Counted from the stretch's first letter, positions 45,155-56,228 are shown. The stretch: 64,000 bases of DNA from Chytriomyces cf. hyalinus JEL632 (GCA_025435555.1 JAIWWG010000015.1:186001-250000); one strand, 5' to 3'. Translations and numbers: made by a program. The notes: generated from the sequence alone by a model not told the origin.

Positions 45155-46479
45155 ATGTTCAGCTTCACAATCCAGGAGCCAGAGCGCCCTCCCCCAGTGC
45201 CGGACGCGGACCGCGATCCAGACATTCTCTACGACAAGCACGGCCAACCCGTTGACGGCAAGTTCACAAAAGACAGGGTGGTCGTCATTGTTGCTGCTGT
45301 AGTCTTGCTCGTTCTCATGACCTCATGGACCATTCAATGGGTTGCATTCGCTCTCCCTTACTGGCACGGTGACACTTACCACACTGGCGGACTATTTCAG
45401 GTAAGGGGTCAAGTTGGGGAGTGTTTCTTGCGCTTACACAAAGCATTTGGAAAAAGGTGTGCGGAACTCAAGACCTGGTTTATGACCCTTACCGCGCGAA
45501 TCTCTGGCCCGACCCGCTGCCCAGTGCGCTCCATCCCTTTCGCTGCCAGACAATTGAAGAATATGCCGCCGACATTGCCAAATGGGCTTGTGACCCATCA
45601 AAGTTTCGGAACGGGACAAAGCCATCGGTACAGCTGAACCGCAGAGGAAAGAACGAACTCGATGACCTCGGCTCCGGTTTTGCGAGCAAAAACGGATCCT
45701 TTGATCCACATAATGACGTCTGTGTTGGCAGCTCTCTGATTGGTCCACAAATTCGACTGTCGCGCTGGTTCCAAGCATTCACAACCAGCATGTCCATGGT
45801 GTTTGGTATGTTTTTTCAGTTTCATTTTGTCAAATGAATGCTTCCCCTGACACCTTTTGTTTGTTTGTTCAGGAGTGACTACCATCACTTTCATGCTCTG
45901 GCCAGACAAGTGAGACCTTCCAAAAAACTTTCCTCATGTCCAAAATCTAACTCAACAATAAAAAAAACCTTCAGGAGCCCAAAGAAATCCTCCAGGAACG
46001 GAATGTGTGCCATTCTTGGAATCCTGCTCACACCATGGCTTTGTGTCACCGACCTCTACATGCAAAACGGATACTGGCCACGAGTCGGTGTGGGCCTTTT
46101 CGAGCGCGACGCCCGCTATTTCCTTAAAGGCGCCGCGCAAGCTTCCATTCTCACTTCCACCGTGGACCTTGTTGTCCAACTCGGTTTCTTGAACTGGGCA
46201 ACGCATCGGTACGGGTGGAAGTTACTCAATTTTGACTTGGGAACCGTTGGAATGGGTCCATCCATGTCGTATGGGAATGACAGGGCCAGGCGGCTGGCCA
46301 AAGAGAAGGAAGTCAAGGTGAAGAAAACTGTAAATACGGTGATGGAAATGGGGGTGCCAGAGGGTGTTACGCGTGAGCAAGTGACGCAGATTGCGACTGC
46401 CCACAATGCAGACATTGACCAAGTTCTGGAGCGCGTGCATGGAAGTCAGCCGACAACAACAAGCGCACCAGCTGTTTAG
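45155..46479 (+). CDS. Claudin-like tetraspan membrane protein
   Basis: Exons 45155-45400, 45457-45805, 45873-45909, 45975-46479, 378 residues. TM1 is at about 42-66. The first outside loop carries the claudin/PMP22 signature: W70, then GLFQVC (G79-C84, across the first splice junction) and a later Cys near FRCQ. Three more hydrophobic helices follow (ASTTSMSMVFGVTTITFMLW-like region, AILGILLTPWLCVTDLY, ILTSTVDLVVQLGFLNW), then a cytosolic tail ending TREQVTQIATAHNADIDQVLE, similar to a UBA-type helix bundle. In other eukaryotes such proteins organise membranes or junctions; in fungi they relate to Sur7/PalI-type proteins. Function here is unknown. Confidence 0.75.
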
Positions 46480-46985
46480 CCTTTTTTCTTTTCATTTCTT
46501 ATCCATATACATATACACAGACAATTATTAAACGCATACGCGAATCGTTATAGACGTAATGCTTTTGCTGATGTCTTTTTTTGAGGCTGGCGGTTCAAAT
46601 CAAAGACAAGCTTGCCGCTTCTCTGATTGGCCGCCATCTCCATTTGGCATCTCCAAACGGCGGCGTGATCACAGCGTGCTCAGAGCATGTTCCAATCTGT
46701 CAAGCCAAAGGAGTTTGGATACTTTTAGAGTCAACAGTGACGCTTGGGCAAGGTACTGCACAAGAATATTATCATATGAAAGGAACGCATGTTGACAGTA
46801 AAGTAGTACTGAATGAGTCCAAGGAAGGCCAGGATTTCCCCATACATGATGAGATATTTGTAAGAAGCAAACGAAATGTCCAACGCGCATCGAGCTTCGC
46901 GAAGAAGTTCCACGCATGAGAAGATTGAACGATCTCGGGATGAGAAGTGATCCGGCCAAAGAAATTGGGCTTCAAACTCTCAAAA
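46480..46985. other. Region without a supported gene (46.5-47.0 kb)
   Basis: 3' flank of the claudin-like gene. A 112-codon ORF at 46581-46919 has no family features. Confidence 0.45.
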
Positions 46986-47587
46986 ATGCACCCCTTTGCA
47001 ATCCTTGCCGCCATTGTCCCGCTCTCGGTTGCCACCCAGAGTACCCAGGCCTTCTTTACCGTGTTGCCACCCGGTTTGATTGACGTTCCAGCTTGCGAAA
47101 CGGCTGTTACGAAAGCATTGCAGCAGGTCTGCGACTGTGGTGCACACTTCAACTTGGAGGGAGAGCTTTCGCTGGTTGTTACTGAATCAGTTCTGTCAGC
47201 ATGTGCATGTGCCCCCAGTAGAGTACGTTGATAGCAGTGTTTCACGCGTATTTGGACTGACATTTGTACGACGCTTGCAGGTCAATGGTGCCATCATCTC
47301 AGCTCCTGCCACCGCTTGCAAGAGCACCCAAAGCGCTGCCCAGCAATTGGCGCTGTTCTCCAATTTTTGGCAAACCGTGCGCCGCTGACGCTTCCAAGGC
47401 CGCCGAGGCCTCCTCTGCAGCCGCGCCACGCACGTCCGCGGCTTCTGCCAAACCGTCCATCTCATCCCTATCGCCGGCTATCACTGCTGCTACGTCTGTG
47501 CCAGCGTCCACCTCCTCCAAGAGCATTGGATATGCACTTGTCATGGGAGCCTCGGAGGTGGACGCGGCAGCCATGCTCGTTCTCTGA
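46986..47587 (+). pseudogene. Cys-rich GPI-type protein gene with one-base frameshift
   Basis: Exon 1 46986-47222 codes a signal peptide (MHPFAILAAIVPLSVATQS) and Cys residues CETAV...VCDCGAH...ACACAPSR; intron 47223-47280; exon 2 starts at 47281 (VNGAIISAPATACKST). In the current frame exon 2 stops at 47386-47388. Removing one T from the T5 run at 47364-47368 continues as NFGKPCAADASKAAEASSAAA, an Ala/Ser linker and a hydrophobic end, exactly the plan of the sister gene at 43131. So it is either a frameshifted copy or a base error. Confidence 0.7.
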
Positions 47588-47983
47588 TGGATTTAGATCT
47601 TCCTTTTGCTCTTGCGCAGTTGTCCGAATAGAATTCTCATAAAGGAGTCGGGCCCTGCGTATGAATCTGAATTTAAGTGCACTCAAATGAAGCTAAATAA
47701 ATAGCGTCACCCGGCATGAAAGTCAGCAAGACCGCTGCTTCTTGCCAGGAACAAGCGACTTCTGCTTCTTCTGCAAAAAGTCAGTCACTATTCCTGCGGC
47801 AAAATTGAGGTGTAGCACGTGTATTCAGGCAGTGTCGTTTGGTTCCCTTTCCGTGTCCTTGTTCTCTCACTGAGACACGGTGGAAGTGAGCAACTCTCCA
47901 ACTCTGAGTCAGGACTTGTGCGGCAGGAGTTCGTTCTGATTTTATGGCTTGCTCACGCAAGAATAGCAAAACAAACCAAGCGC
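47588..47983. other. Region without a supported gene (47.6-48.0 kb)
   Basis: Convergent 3' flanks; no coding evidence. Confidence 0.45.
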
Positions 47984-50169
47984 TCAAAACACGCACAACT
48001 GTCTGCCAAGCGCGCTCAGACATTCCCACGTCTCCAAACGCCATAGCTCTCCTTCCTCTTCACCATCTCCAACCCCGCTCCCAAACACCATACTCAAGAC
48101 AAAATGGGGTGACACGCGCAACACAACATATGTACATCCAAGCTTACGATCCCAAAACAACACACCATGCTTGCGAACCCATGGCACACTTAAACGCGTA
48201 ATCTTGGAGCTCTTTGTTTTGGATGATGGCGACTGGCTTTGTACTGTTGTTTTACTCCAAGGCTGCATCAGCACACTTGCGATCATTTCAAACATGTTTC
48301 CTGGTTGTGACTGGTCCAAGTTGGTTGAGCTGAAATGTGCACTGCTTTCACCCATAGACGTTCGGTTATTTGAATGTCTTGAATGCCATCGTCCACGAAT
48401 TGATGGAGATGTCGCATCAAAAGTATCCTCCGCGCGGAACGCATCATCAATGAGTTCATGAATGTCCGTGCCTTCATTTGATGTACTATATGCGAGCAGC
48501 TGGTCCATCAAAAGCGTGTTGGAACTAACACTTTTTCGCTGAGCAGTTTGTGATGCCGACTGGGAAGACTTTAATCCTCCTCCTCCTCCAGCATTTCCAG
48601 TCACCGTTGCATTGGTAGCGGGACGACTGGTGCTCTTACCGCGCGCGTTACAATCTGCACTGGCAGGACGGTTTCGTGATGTGCTCCGACTACGAGCCTC
48701 GCTTGAACCCAAATCTGTTGGGACTGTAATCTTTGGTTGTGCGAGACGTTTCGCACCTGCGAGTATGGCTGATGCAGGAACTTGACCCATTGGGAGAGTA
48801 TCGAGTTGCTCATCCTGCTCATGAAGGAGGGATATAATATTGGGTAAATGCTCTATTGGCGGACTTGTCTAAGTTGATGTGTTTTTTCCAAAGAGTGAAT
48901 ACAATGCAAGTGTCACAATGCATTTTTGCAACTCAACTGCTGGGTAAGAAAATAGTGCGGGAAGCGAAGCAAGTCCCGTTCGCTTCGTATAAGAAACAGT
49001 GGATCCGGAACAATGGAATCCATCAGGGTAATATCGAACACTGTCTGACACTTGATATAGCAACGAAAAATTAATGAGAGAGCCATGATTGACCGCGTAA
49101 TCTGATATTCTGATGGATACAAGTTAGTTTGCCTGGGATGGAGTCAAATTGGCGTGAAGGAATACATTTTTTGAAAGGGCACATGAGCAGAACATGCGAT
49201 CGGCGTGGAGGCAATTATTTGTGAAAACACGAGCTCAAATTTCGACGAAAGTTTATCCAACCGATGTGATATCCAAGTCGTGATATGGATCATTGGGATT
49301 GGAGGGACCGGGTCTACATCGTCAGAATGCTGATCGGCTGAGGCGGCCTGACTGACAATCGCTGCGATCGAAAGCAGCAAAGACTGTGCTCTGACAGGTG
49401 TGTGATGGAATGTTGAGGTCGAAGAAGCTGGTGGAGGCGCGTCAACAGAGCGCTCAATGGGCAAAGGCGTGAGTTCGGTCAAGTGAAGGTTCAAGTTCTG
49501 CTGAAACTGATTCAAGGAAGCTATCCATCGGGACAGAGATTTTCGAGCTGAGAAGAGCGCCAGAGACGCGTCTTTAAAGTCAAACTGGTTGATGTGGATG
49601 TCTGCAGTGAGAGCCAGACGGAGACAACGAGCGTGTGAATGCAAAGAAACGATGAGACAGTTTTGGGTGTCCATCTCGCGGGCGTTTTTTGTGCTGGGCG
49701 TTGTGCTGGTTGTTTTCCTTGCCTCTTCGTTCATGAGTTGGCCCATCTCGCTTTCGACGCGAAGACATTGGGCAATTGCACGTTCAAGACTGGCATGGAA
49801 ACCAGAGTGCGCTGAAATCAGCAGGAGCATGCACAATACGTAGACAGACAGACCCGCGTCTCTTGCGGCAGCAGCAGCCAGCGACTGTTCAGGACCCGAG
49901 TTGAGAAGCTGCTCTGGCCAAACAAATATTGCTCTTACCTGCACCGCGCCAACATTGAAGCTCCCTACTCTTTCATTCACACCAGGTTCGCTGTCAACGG
50001 GCACGTATTCAACGATGCGCAACAGAGCCTCAATTGCCGACACTTCGTCAAGGTCGTTCGCACTCTCCCGCCGACTGCGTCGCTGCATGTCTTCGCTCTT
50101 GTCGCCCTCCTGAGGCACGTTGGACGCAACGCGTGCTGCAATGTGGCTGACTTGGATGTCCAGAACCAT
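47984..50169 (-). CDS. KICS2: KICS2 (C12orf66)-like KICSTOR subunit
   Basis: Minus-strand exons 49166-50169, 48917-49109, 47984-48868; introns 56 and 48 bases, in phase, 693 residues. Matches to human KICS2 as I remember it, in order: ITTWISHRLDKLSSKFELVF with its LKNMLLAKF helix; a SYPAV element followed by a HLPNIISLL element (human YPAV...HWPNVIMIM); and, near the end, WDRKLGCTYVVLRVSPHFVLSMVFG (human ...STYFLTRPEPHFTIVIIFE) followed by a final helix. The splice joins were chosen independently of this and bring these motifs together. A Ser/Gly-rich insert of about 190 residues separates the last two blocks, and the N-terminal part aligns poorly. In animals KICSTOR tethers GATOR1 to lysosomes and dampens TORC1 when nutrients are scarce. 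Confidence 0.72.
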
Positions 50170-50328
50170 TTCTGTTTGTTGGTTCTTTTCGCTTTCACAT
50201 TTTAAATAAAACTAGGTGTTGAACCTTAAATACACTTTATTTGCTGAAGGGGAAACACGGACAGCCACTCACACCAGCCAGCGAGACGCAACTCGCGCCA
50301 GCAGGAGCAACCCATCCATCCATCCAGT

Positions 50329-51387
50329 CTACAGACTCGCAACAAACTGGGCCCCATCCTCATTCAACGCAACATTCATCGACATGCCTGGCTCCTCCGC
50401 GTAGAAATACCCATTCTGCGATAAAGGCACCAGGCCAGGCTTCCCACTTGCAGCACCTTGTTTCGGCTTCACGACATGAATCCCATTCATTTTGAGCGTG
50501 GCCCTCCTGTTCTGAAACCAGAACTGGACCTGCTTGGCCTCCAGATTCAGCTTCTTCGCAAGCGACAGACGCAGCGCAGTCGATGGGAACGGGTTCTTTT
50601 CAAACACGGCCATTAAGCATTTCAGGTCATTGTCCTTGGCCTTGAATCGGTTGTTTTTCTTGATGTTGTTGGGGTCAATAAACTCTTGCAGCCGCTTTTG
50701 CGAAGATTGTGGGCTCGGTGATGTAGTGTAGGAGGGGGGAGTGGTTGGACCGCTTGGAGAGAGGTCTTGTGTTTGTAGCGGAATTTGGTACATGGGCATA
50801 TCGTGCATGGCTTGTTCAGGCGATGTAGATCCAGGACGGGTCATGTCTGGCATGACGGATGTTTGGGATGGGAATGAGTATTCGTTATGCAAAGAGGTAG
50901 CAGTGTCGAGTGACGAAGTAGGCATGTTGTATTCTGCAGCCCGAGCAGGTTGAGCGGCCGATGTGTCTTCTGACGTTTCAGGAAACATGATGGAGTTGTA
51001 CGAAGCCATCATTTCTCGCAAGTTTGCATTGAAACTGTCGGCAAGTTTCGTTGGCGATAGACTGATTGGGGCCATATCGAATGTGAAGCTTTGTGCCAAT
51101 TTTGTGGGTGAAACGGTGGTAGATGCAGTGGTGGTAGACGGTGGGGTAGGCATAAAGTTCAAGGATGAGACTGGCAGTGACATGCGTCGACCGGATGCTG
51201 TCAGGTGGCTCATGGAGGGCATGGAAAAGTTCATGGGCATCCTGGGGGCAGCCATACCAGCGGGACCAGCGGATGAGTTTTCAGTCAACTGTTCAAAGAA
51301 GAGTGAAGTTGGGCTGGTTGCAGCAGGGACTGAGAAACGGCGTTGTTGTGTCGAGTAGGCGTTCGCAGGGAATTGGAGAAGCTGCAT
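50329..51387 (-). CDS. Homeodomain transcription factor A
   Basis: 352 codons from ATG 51387. The homeodomain is at about 242-302, ending KQVQFWFQNRRATLKMNG with the invariant W, F, N and R of recognition helix 3. Upstream is low-complexity Ser/Thr/Pro/Met-rich sequence with a duplicated SPTKLA(Q/D)SF element (residues 93-119), possibly a docking or activation motif. A TATAAAAAG lies at about 51516-51524 on this strand. Tandem paralogue of the next gene. Role unknown; fungal homeobox genes often govern mating type or development. Confidence 0.9.
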   Translation of the reverse strand: MQLLQFPANAYSTQQRRFSVPAATSPTSLFFEQLTENSSAGPAGMAAPRMPMNFSMPSMSHLTASGRRMSLPVSSLNFMPTPPSTTTASTTVSPTKLAQSFTFDMAPISLSPTKLADSFNANLREMMASYNSIMFPETSEDTSAAQPARAAEYNMPTSSLDTATSLHNEYSFPSQTSVMPDMTRPGSTSPEQAMHDMPMYQIPLQTQDLSPSGPTTPPSYTTSPSPQSSQKRLQEFIDPNNIKKNNRFKAKDNDLKCLMAVFEKNPFPSTALRLSLAKKLNLEAKQVQFWFQNRRATLKMNGIHVVKPKQGAASGKPGLVPLSQNGYFYAEEPGMSMNVALNEDGAQFVASL

Positions 51388-51816
51388 CTGAGCGATGATC
51401 AGGTATGAATGGGAGAAGCAGCTGAGTCGTAGTAGTGGTAGTAGTAGTGGCAGTAGTAGCTAGCACTGGCAGAGTAAAGGTATCGAATGAATGGAATTGT
51501 TTTCTTGCAGAGACCCTTTTTATAAGCTGTGACCAAACAAACTCATTTGTTTCATTTCGTGAAACTGAAACGCCAAATTTGGGTTTCCAAAATTTCATTC
51601 GAACTACGGGTTTGACTTCGTGTATGATCAACGTTAAATGCTTAATATTGTCAGCCTGGACAAGCGCCAATAAAATTACGTTCGTGTTACTCATGCTACT
51701 TCCAATGCTACTACCGACGCTACCACTAACCAGCGACATTGATAACGCCATCACCACCGACACGCACGTAAACAAGCATAAATACAAGCCTAGCTAGAAA
51801 CTACTGTCATTGCCAG

Positions 51817-52596
51817 CTACCGCTCGTCCTTCTGCACTTGTGGCCGTAACACATGAACACCCGCAGCCTTCATGCCAGCCCTCCGATTCTGAAACCAAAA
51901 CTGAACTTGCTTCGGCTCACAGCCCAATTTATCAGCAATTGCTTGTCGAAGTAAAAGCGAAGGAAACGCGTTCAGCACAAACACGTCAGCCAGACACGCG
52001 CTCTCGATGTCTGTTGGACGGAACTTGCCGCGTTTTCCAGTCGATTGAAAGATTTGAGTGCGCGCGTTGAACTCGGCAGCGTCAAAGGCCGCGGGGTACT
52101 TTGTCAGCGCACTGGCGCCGGGTTCGTTCAAGTCTGGCGATGAAGCAACGAATGACGCAGCCAATGTCGGTGTGGTGGGCCTAGATGCAGTGACAGAGTC
52201 CGCAGTCTCTGGTTTGACTGGGTATGCTGTGTTGAGTCGTGTTTCAGGTATCGGCGAAAGAAACGGCGTTGATGGAGCAGATTCAATGTATGTGGAAATG
52301 GCGCCACCGAGTTCTGGTGCTGACTGCCGTCGCAGGTTGGAATACGGTGGCTGAGGAACATGGTAGGGCGTGAACGACGGAGAATGGCTGTATCGCCGAT
52401 TGCAGCCATTGTTGGGTCCCGCTTGTGATTGCGGGAGATACGCGTCCGCAGATTGTCGGCAATGAGGGACTGAGATGTGATTCGGTTGTTGATGTTGTTT
52501 CTTGTGCACAGGAGAAGGCCGGATAAAGTCGGTGTCTTGAAGCAGGGCGGCGAGAATAAGGTAGTCCGCGCTGGGTTCCAGACGGGAGTTGGTCAT
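51817..52596 (-). CDS. Homeodomain transcription factor B
   Basis: 259 codons from ATG 52596. This start is preferred over the in-frame ATG at 52638 because a TATAAAG element (52644-52650) lies only 6 bases above that one. The homeodomain is at about 187-246 (KQVQFWFQNRRAGMKAAG), and both paralogues continue G(I/V)HV(V/L)(K/R)P, showing common ancestry beyond the domain. The rest is disordered. Divergent from the acyltransferase gene. Confidence 0.88.
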   Translation of the reverse strand: MTNSRLEPSADYLILAALLQDTDFIRPSPVHKKQHQQPNHISVPHCRQSADAYLPQSQAGPNNGCNRRYSHSPSFTPYHVPQPPYSNLRRQSAPELGGAISTYIESAPSTPFLSPIPETRLNTAYPVKPETADSVTASRPTTPTLAASFVASSPDLNEPGASALTKYPAAFDAAEFNARTQIFQSTGKRGKFRPTDIESACLADVFVLNAFPSLLLRQAIADKLGCEPKQVQFWFQNRRAGMKAAGVHVLRPQVQKDER

Positions 52597-52643
52597 GCTT
52601 GTTGGTCGGGGATGGGTGACGAAGCCTGCGCCGCGCATTTGGT

Positions 52644-52650
52644 CTTTATA
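52644..52650 (-). promoter_or_regulatory. TATA box of homeobox gene B
   Basis: TATAAAG on the minus strand, about 48 bases upstream of the chosen ATG. Confidence 0.55.
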
Positions 52651-52808
52651 AGTCGGTGTCACTTAGTAAAGAAATTTTGACCTATGCCCAGGCGAGCGTG
52701 AAAATGATGAATTGACTCCCAGACTTGGCTGCGGCGAGCTTCCATTCGTTTGTGCGGAGATACACCGAGCACTTTTCGTTAAAGTGACGGGAAGCACGTA
52801 CGGGACGT

Positions 52809-54077
52809 ATGGATCTGGTGATGCTTCTTCAAAATACAACACAGCCAATATATGCACAAAATATGCTCAATCTCCTGATGAACAGCGTGAGTGCAGTCAC
52901 CGTGTCTGTCCACGCCAACTGACCACCCTTACAGATCGGCACATTTGCAGTCGTCCCGGGCATTCTTCGTTTCCTTCTCAGATCGAGCCTGTCGGCGCTG
53001 CCGTTTGCTGCCATCTCAGTCTTTTCAACCATTGCCATCCCGCTTCTCTATCCACCGTCAAGCATCATCTTTCTCGACAGCATTCTGAAAATATTCGCAT
53101 GGGTCATCTTCCCGCTCCGAGCCATGGAGATTGCCACATTCGACCGAGTGCTGACCCGACAGTGGAGCCTTACAGACCACGCCGAGTTCGTCACTACTGG
53201 ATCGAACGCGCAAGTGCGGTTGCTGGAAACCAAAAAGGACTCTGGAGTGCGTCCAGTCGTTGTTTCCATCCCCGTGCATGAGCGAACACTTGCCTTCCAT
53301 GTTCAACACGCACTCAAAGTGATCCTTTCGTATCTCTGCTATTCCGTAGCAAGGGTTTACTTTAGTGTGAGCCCGTATGCTCCTGTGGTCGGATTGTTGG
53401 ATTTAAGGGATGCGAAAGCTGTTGTCGATCATGTCGTGTTTCTCATGCTCCTCATGTCTCTCTTCGAAGTGTGCAATGGGCTTGTGCTTCTGCCGCTCGC
53501 AGCTGCCACCAAGTCCCCGTTTGTGCCCGTATTTCGCGCGCCTTTGCTCGCCACCTCGATCCGCGACTTTGTAAGTGTCAAAACTGCAAACCGACACATT
53601 TGACTGAAAACAGTTTAACACCGCCAGTGGTCTCGCCGGTGGAACATGATCATCAAAGGGATCCTGCATCGTCTTTCGTTTGCAGTCGTGGTTTCGATGC
53701 TGTCAAAGTCGCCGTCCGAAAAGCGCCAGAAACCAACCAAGGTTCAGTTTGGCGTCGCATCCATGGCGGCATTCTTCATGTCTGGCATGCTGCACGAGTA
53801 CCTGATTTACATGTTTGTGCCGAAACCCCACATCTTTGGTGAGAACACGCTGTTCTTTATGCTCCACGGCGTATTTTGCGCGGGACAAGTATTGGGCGGC
53901 GGTAGCAGCGGTGGATGGGTAGGAACCATGGGACTGCTGCTGTTGACCAGTCCGCTGTTTGTGCGGGCGTATGAAACGGCCGGGTTTTTTTCGCGACTGG
54001 TCGTGTTTCCAGTTCCTGAGGTGCTGTGGGTATCTCTGCGGAGCGTGATCAGCAGTATCGTGGGATCGCGTGCGTAG
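52809..54077 (+). CDS. MBOAT acyltransferase, wax-synthase domain type
   Basis: Exons 52809-52886, 52935-53570, 53628-54077, 387 residues. Many hydrophobic helices. The catalytic region shows SIRDFWSRRWNMIIKGILHRLSF, the wax-synthase signature crossing the second intron, and the probable catalytic His in FMSGMLHEYLIYM, followed by FMLHGVFCAGQ. The family esterifies fatty alcohols or sterol-like acceptors with acyl-CoA in the ER membrane; in fungi similar proteins also serve in secondary metabolism. Acceptor unknown. Confidence 0.82.
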
Positions 54078-54458
54078 ATCACCTGTTGTTAAAGTGCCGT
54101 GGACATTATTTGGAGTTGCAGTTGAAGAACTGAAAGAACGAGAGTCTATTTAACTTATCTCTTCTGTTCATCTTCCTGTCTATCTATCGTCTGTTCCGCA
54201 GTCTCAATCGCGCAGGACAATGCGTGGAATACGCGAAGGAAACCGTTAAACAAGAACGAGCGAATGAAGCGTCCCAATTTTGTGTCACCCACAACCAAAC
54301 ATAAATTCAATCTGAGAAAGCGTCTAAACCCACTCACTCGCTGCTGCTGCACAGAAACCGCAGTCACCCCATACATCCCCCCCACTAGAACATAGAAGGG
54401 GACATAGAGCAAGAGAGCACTTCAATAGAACCCACCCTACGAACCCCCCTGCCTTCCA
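54078..54458. other. Region without a supported gene (54.1-54.5 kb)
   Basis: 3' flank of the acyltransferase and promoter of the phosphatase gene. No ORF supported. Confidence 0.5.
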
Positions 54459-55718
54459 ATGAGCCCATCCAACCCTTCTGCCACGGCTGCCACCACTTCG
54501 GACGATGCCGTAACCCAGCTCGAGGAGCAGCTCGACAAACTCGAGCTCGAAAGCGATGCTGTCCAGAATGTCATGACGCAGGCCTTGCCCGCCCCAGCGG
54601 CCAAGGCTGCCAGCGTGAAGGCACGGCAGAGCATGGCCAAGCGACTCGCTCGCATCAAAGCAAATTCGAATTCAACCTCCGCATCGAGAAAGAAGCCCTC
54701 CTCTGCTGACTCGGGCAACGATGCTTCCTTTGCCACCCAACTTCGCTCACTCTGGCGAGGCTGCTGTGGATCCCCCAGTGTCCATGTTAAGGATGACTCC
54801 TTCACAACCATGACCGATCTCAAACAAGGGGACGCTGTCGTAACAACTGCGAGGGATATCTCCTTGCCCGCTGTCATGACAACCGATGCCGCTGCCCACG
54901 AAACAAAGAAAGCAGAGCAGGTTGTTCCAGTGAGCAGAGACAGGGACATTACCATCCCCATGGAAACTACTGCACAGGTATGCCAGTCCTTCTTTTTATT
55001 GTTCTGGGTGGTGGTTGTGCTTACGAAAACTGACCATCCAATTTAACACCCCTTGACCTCGAACTTGCAGTATGTCTTGCCCCCTCTCCACCCTTCAGAC
55101 GCCGGCAAAAAGTGTCTTGTCTTGGATCTGGACGAAACGCTCGTTCACAGCACATTCAAACCAATTCCAAACGCCGACTTCATCATCCCCATCAACATTG
55201 AGGGCCAGTTCCACAACGTCTATGTCCTGAAGCGTCCTCACGTGGACAAGTTCTTGCAAGTGCTGGGAAAGCAATTTGAGATTGTCATCTTCACCGCCAG
55301 TATGAGCAACTACGCCAATCCAGTGCTGGATCTGCTCGACACCTCAAAGGTTGTCAAGCACAGGCTCTTTAGAGAACACTGCGTCTTTCATGAAACTAAA
55401 TATGTTAAGGTAAAAGGAGGGCTGCTTGTATTTTTGTTTTTTCTTCGCCTTATCGGTTGTCATTTGACACCCTTTTGTGCCACTTTGCAGGATTTAAGTG
55501 TGTTGGGGCGGCCTTTGGAATCCACCATGATTCTTGACAACGCTCCTGAATCATACATGTTCCAAAAGTCGAATGGTGTCCCTTGCCAGTCGTGGTTCAA
55601 TGAAATGGATGATGACGAATTGGACGAACTTATCCCCTTCTTTGAGGGATTGAAAACTGTTGAAGATGTGCGGACTGTGCTGGGCATGGATGATGATGAT
55701 GATATGATGGAGACCTGA
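54459..55718 (+). CDS. FCP1/SCP-like (NIF family) phosphatase 1
   Basis: Exons 54459-54977, 55071-55409, 55491-55718, 361 residues. Catalytic DLDETLVHS with Asp192 and Asp194, then [29 protein letters not shown] and [12 protein letters not shown], the standard SCP/Psr1-type haloacid-dehalogenase phosphatase. The N-terminal 170 residues are low-complexity with a CC pair (RGCCGSPS). Such enzymes dephosphorylate Ser/Thr in RNA polymerase II CTD or membrane and nuclear targets. Same exon lengths (339 and 228) as its paralogue at 59.7-61.1 kb. Confidence 0.92.
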
Positions 55719-56228
55719 TGGCTGTAGACGACAGCAGACGCTTTTATTTTTTCAGTCTGTTTTGATATTCCTTTGGTAACCTTTTTATCATATACTTTGT
55801 TTGCTTATTAGAGCCTGATTTATTTCATTGTTTGCTCTCTCCGATGGTCTGAATATGGCTTTTCATGTGGAATAATAACTCGTTGTTGAACGCCCCTTCA
55901 TTTGCTGGACTTCTAGCGCTTTTACCACATCCGCATCGTTGAAGCAACAAGGAGCACGTCTGAGAAGCGGTTTAATAAAGGGTGCGAATGTTACGGCCCA
56001 CAATTGCTGCTCGTGCGTGTTTGTCGAGTCAATACATGCGGCAAAGCACTAGGCATGCCAGCATCCCTCGCATCGCAGATTCAGTTGCAGTACTTTCAGT
56101 GCTGCAAGAAGCCACGGTGTCTGTCGATGTGAAAGACACATCTCAAGCCGTTCCAATTTTGAAAACCAACTTCAAATTTAAACAGTGCTGGAAAACCCAC
56201 TCTATCGGTCCCCCACTCCCGTCTCCGA
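55719..56228. other. Region with only a doubtful small ORF (55.7-56.2 kb)
   Basis: 3' flank of phosphatase 1. An ORF from ATG 55989 (82 codons) starts with a basic, Arg/Ser-rich sequence like a mitochondrial presequence, but it has no family and overlaps the start of the kinase by a few bases; I do not call it. Confidence 0.4.

Noticed and set aside
46581-46919. 112-codon ORF as a gene
   Set aside because: No family features, no good start context, and composition like the flanks.
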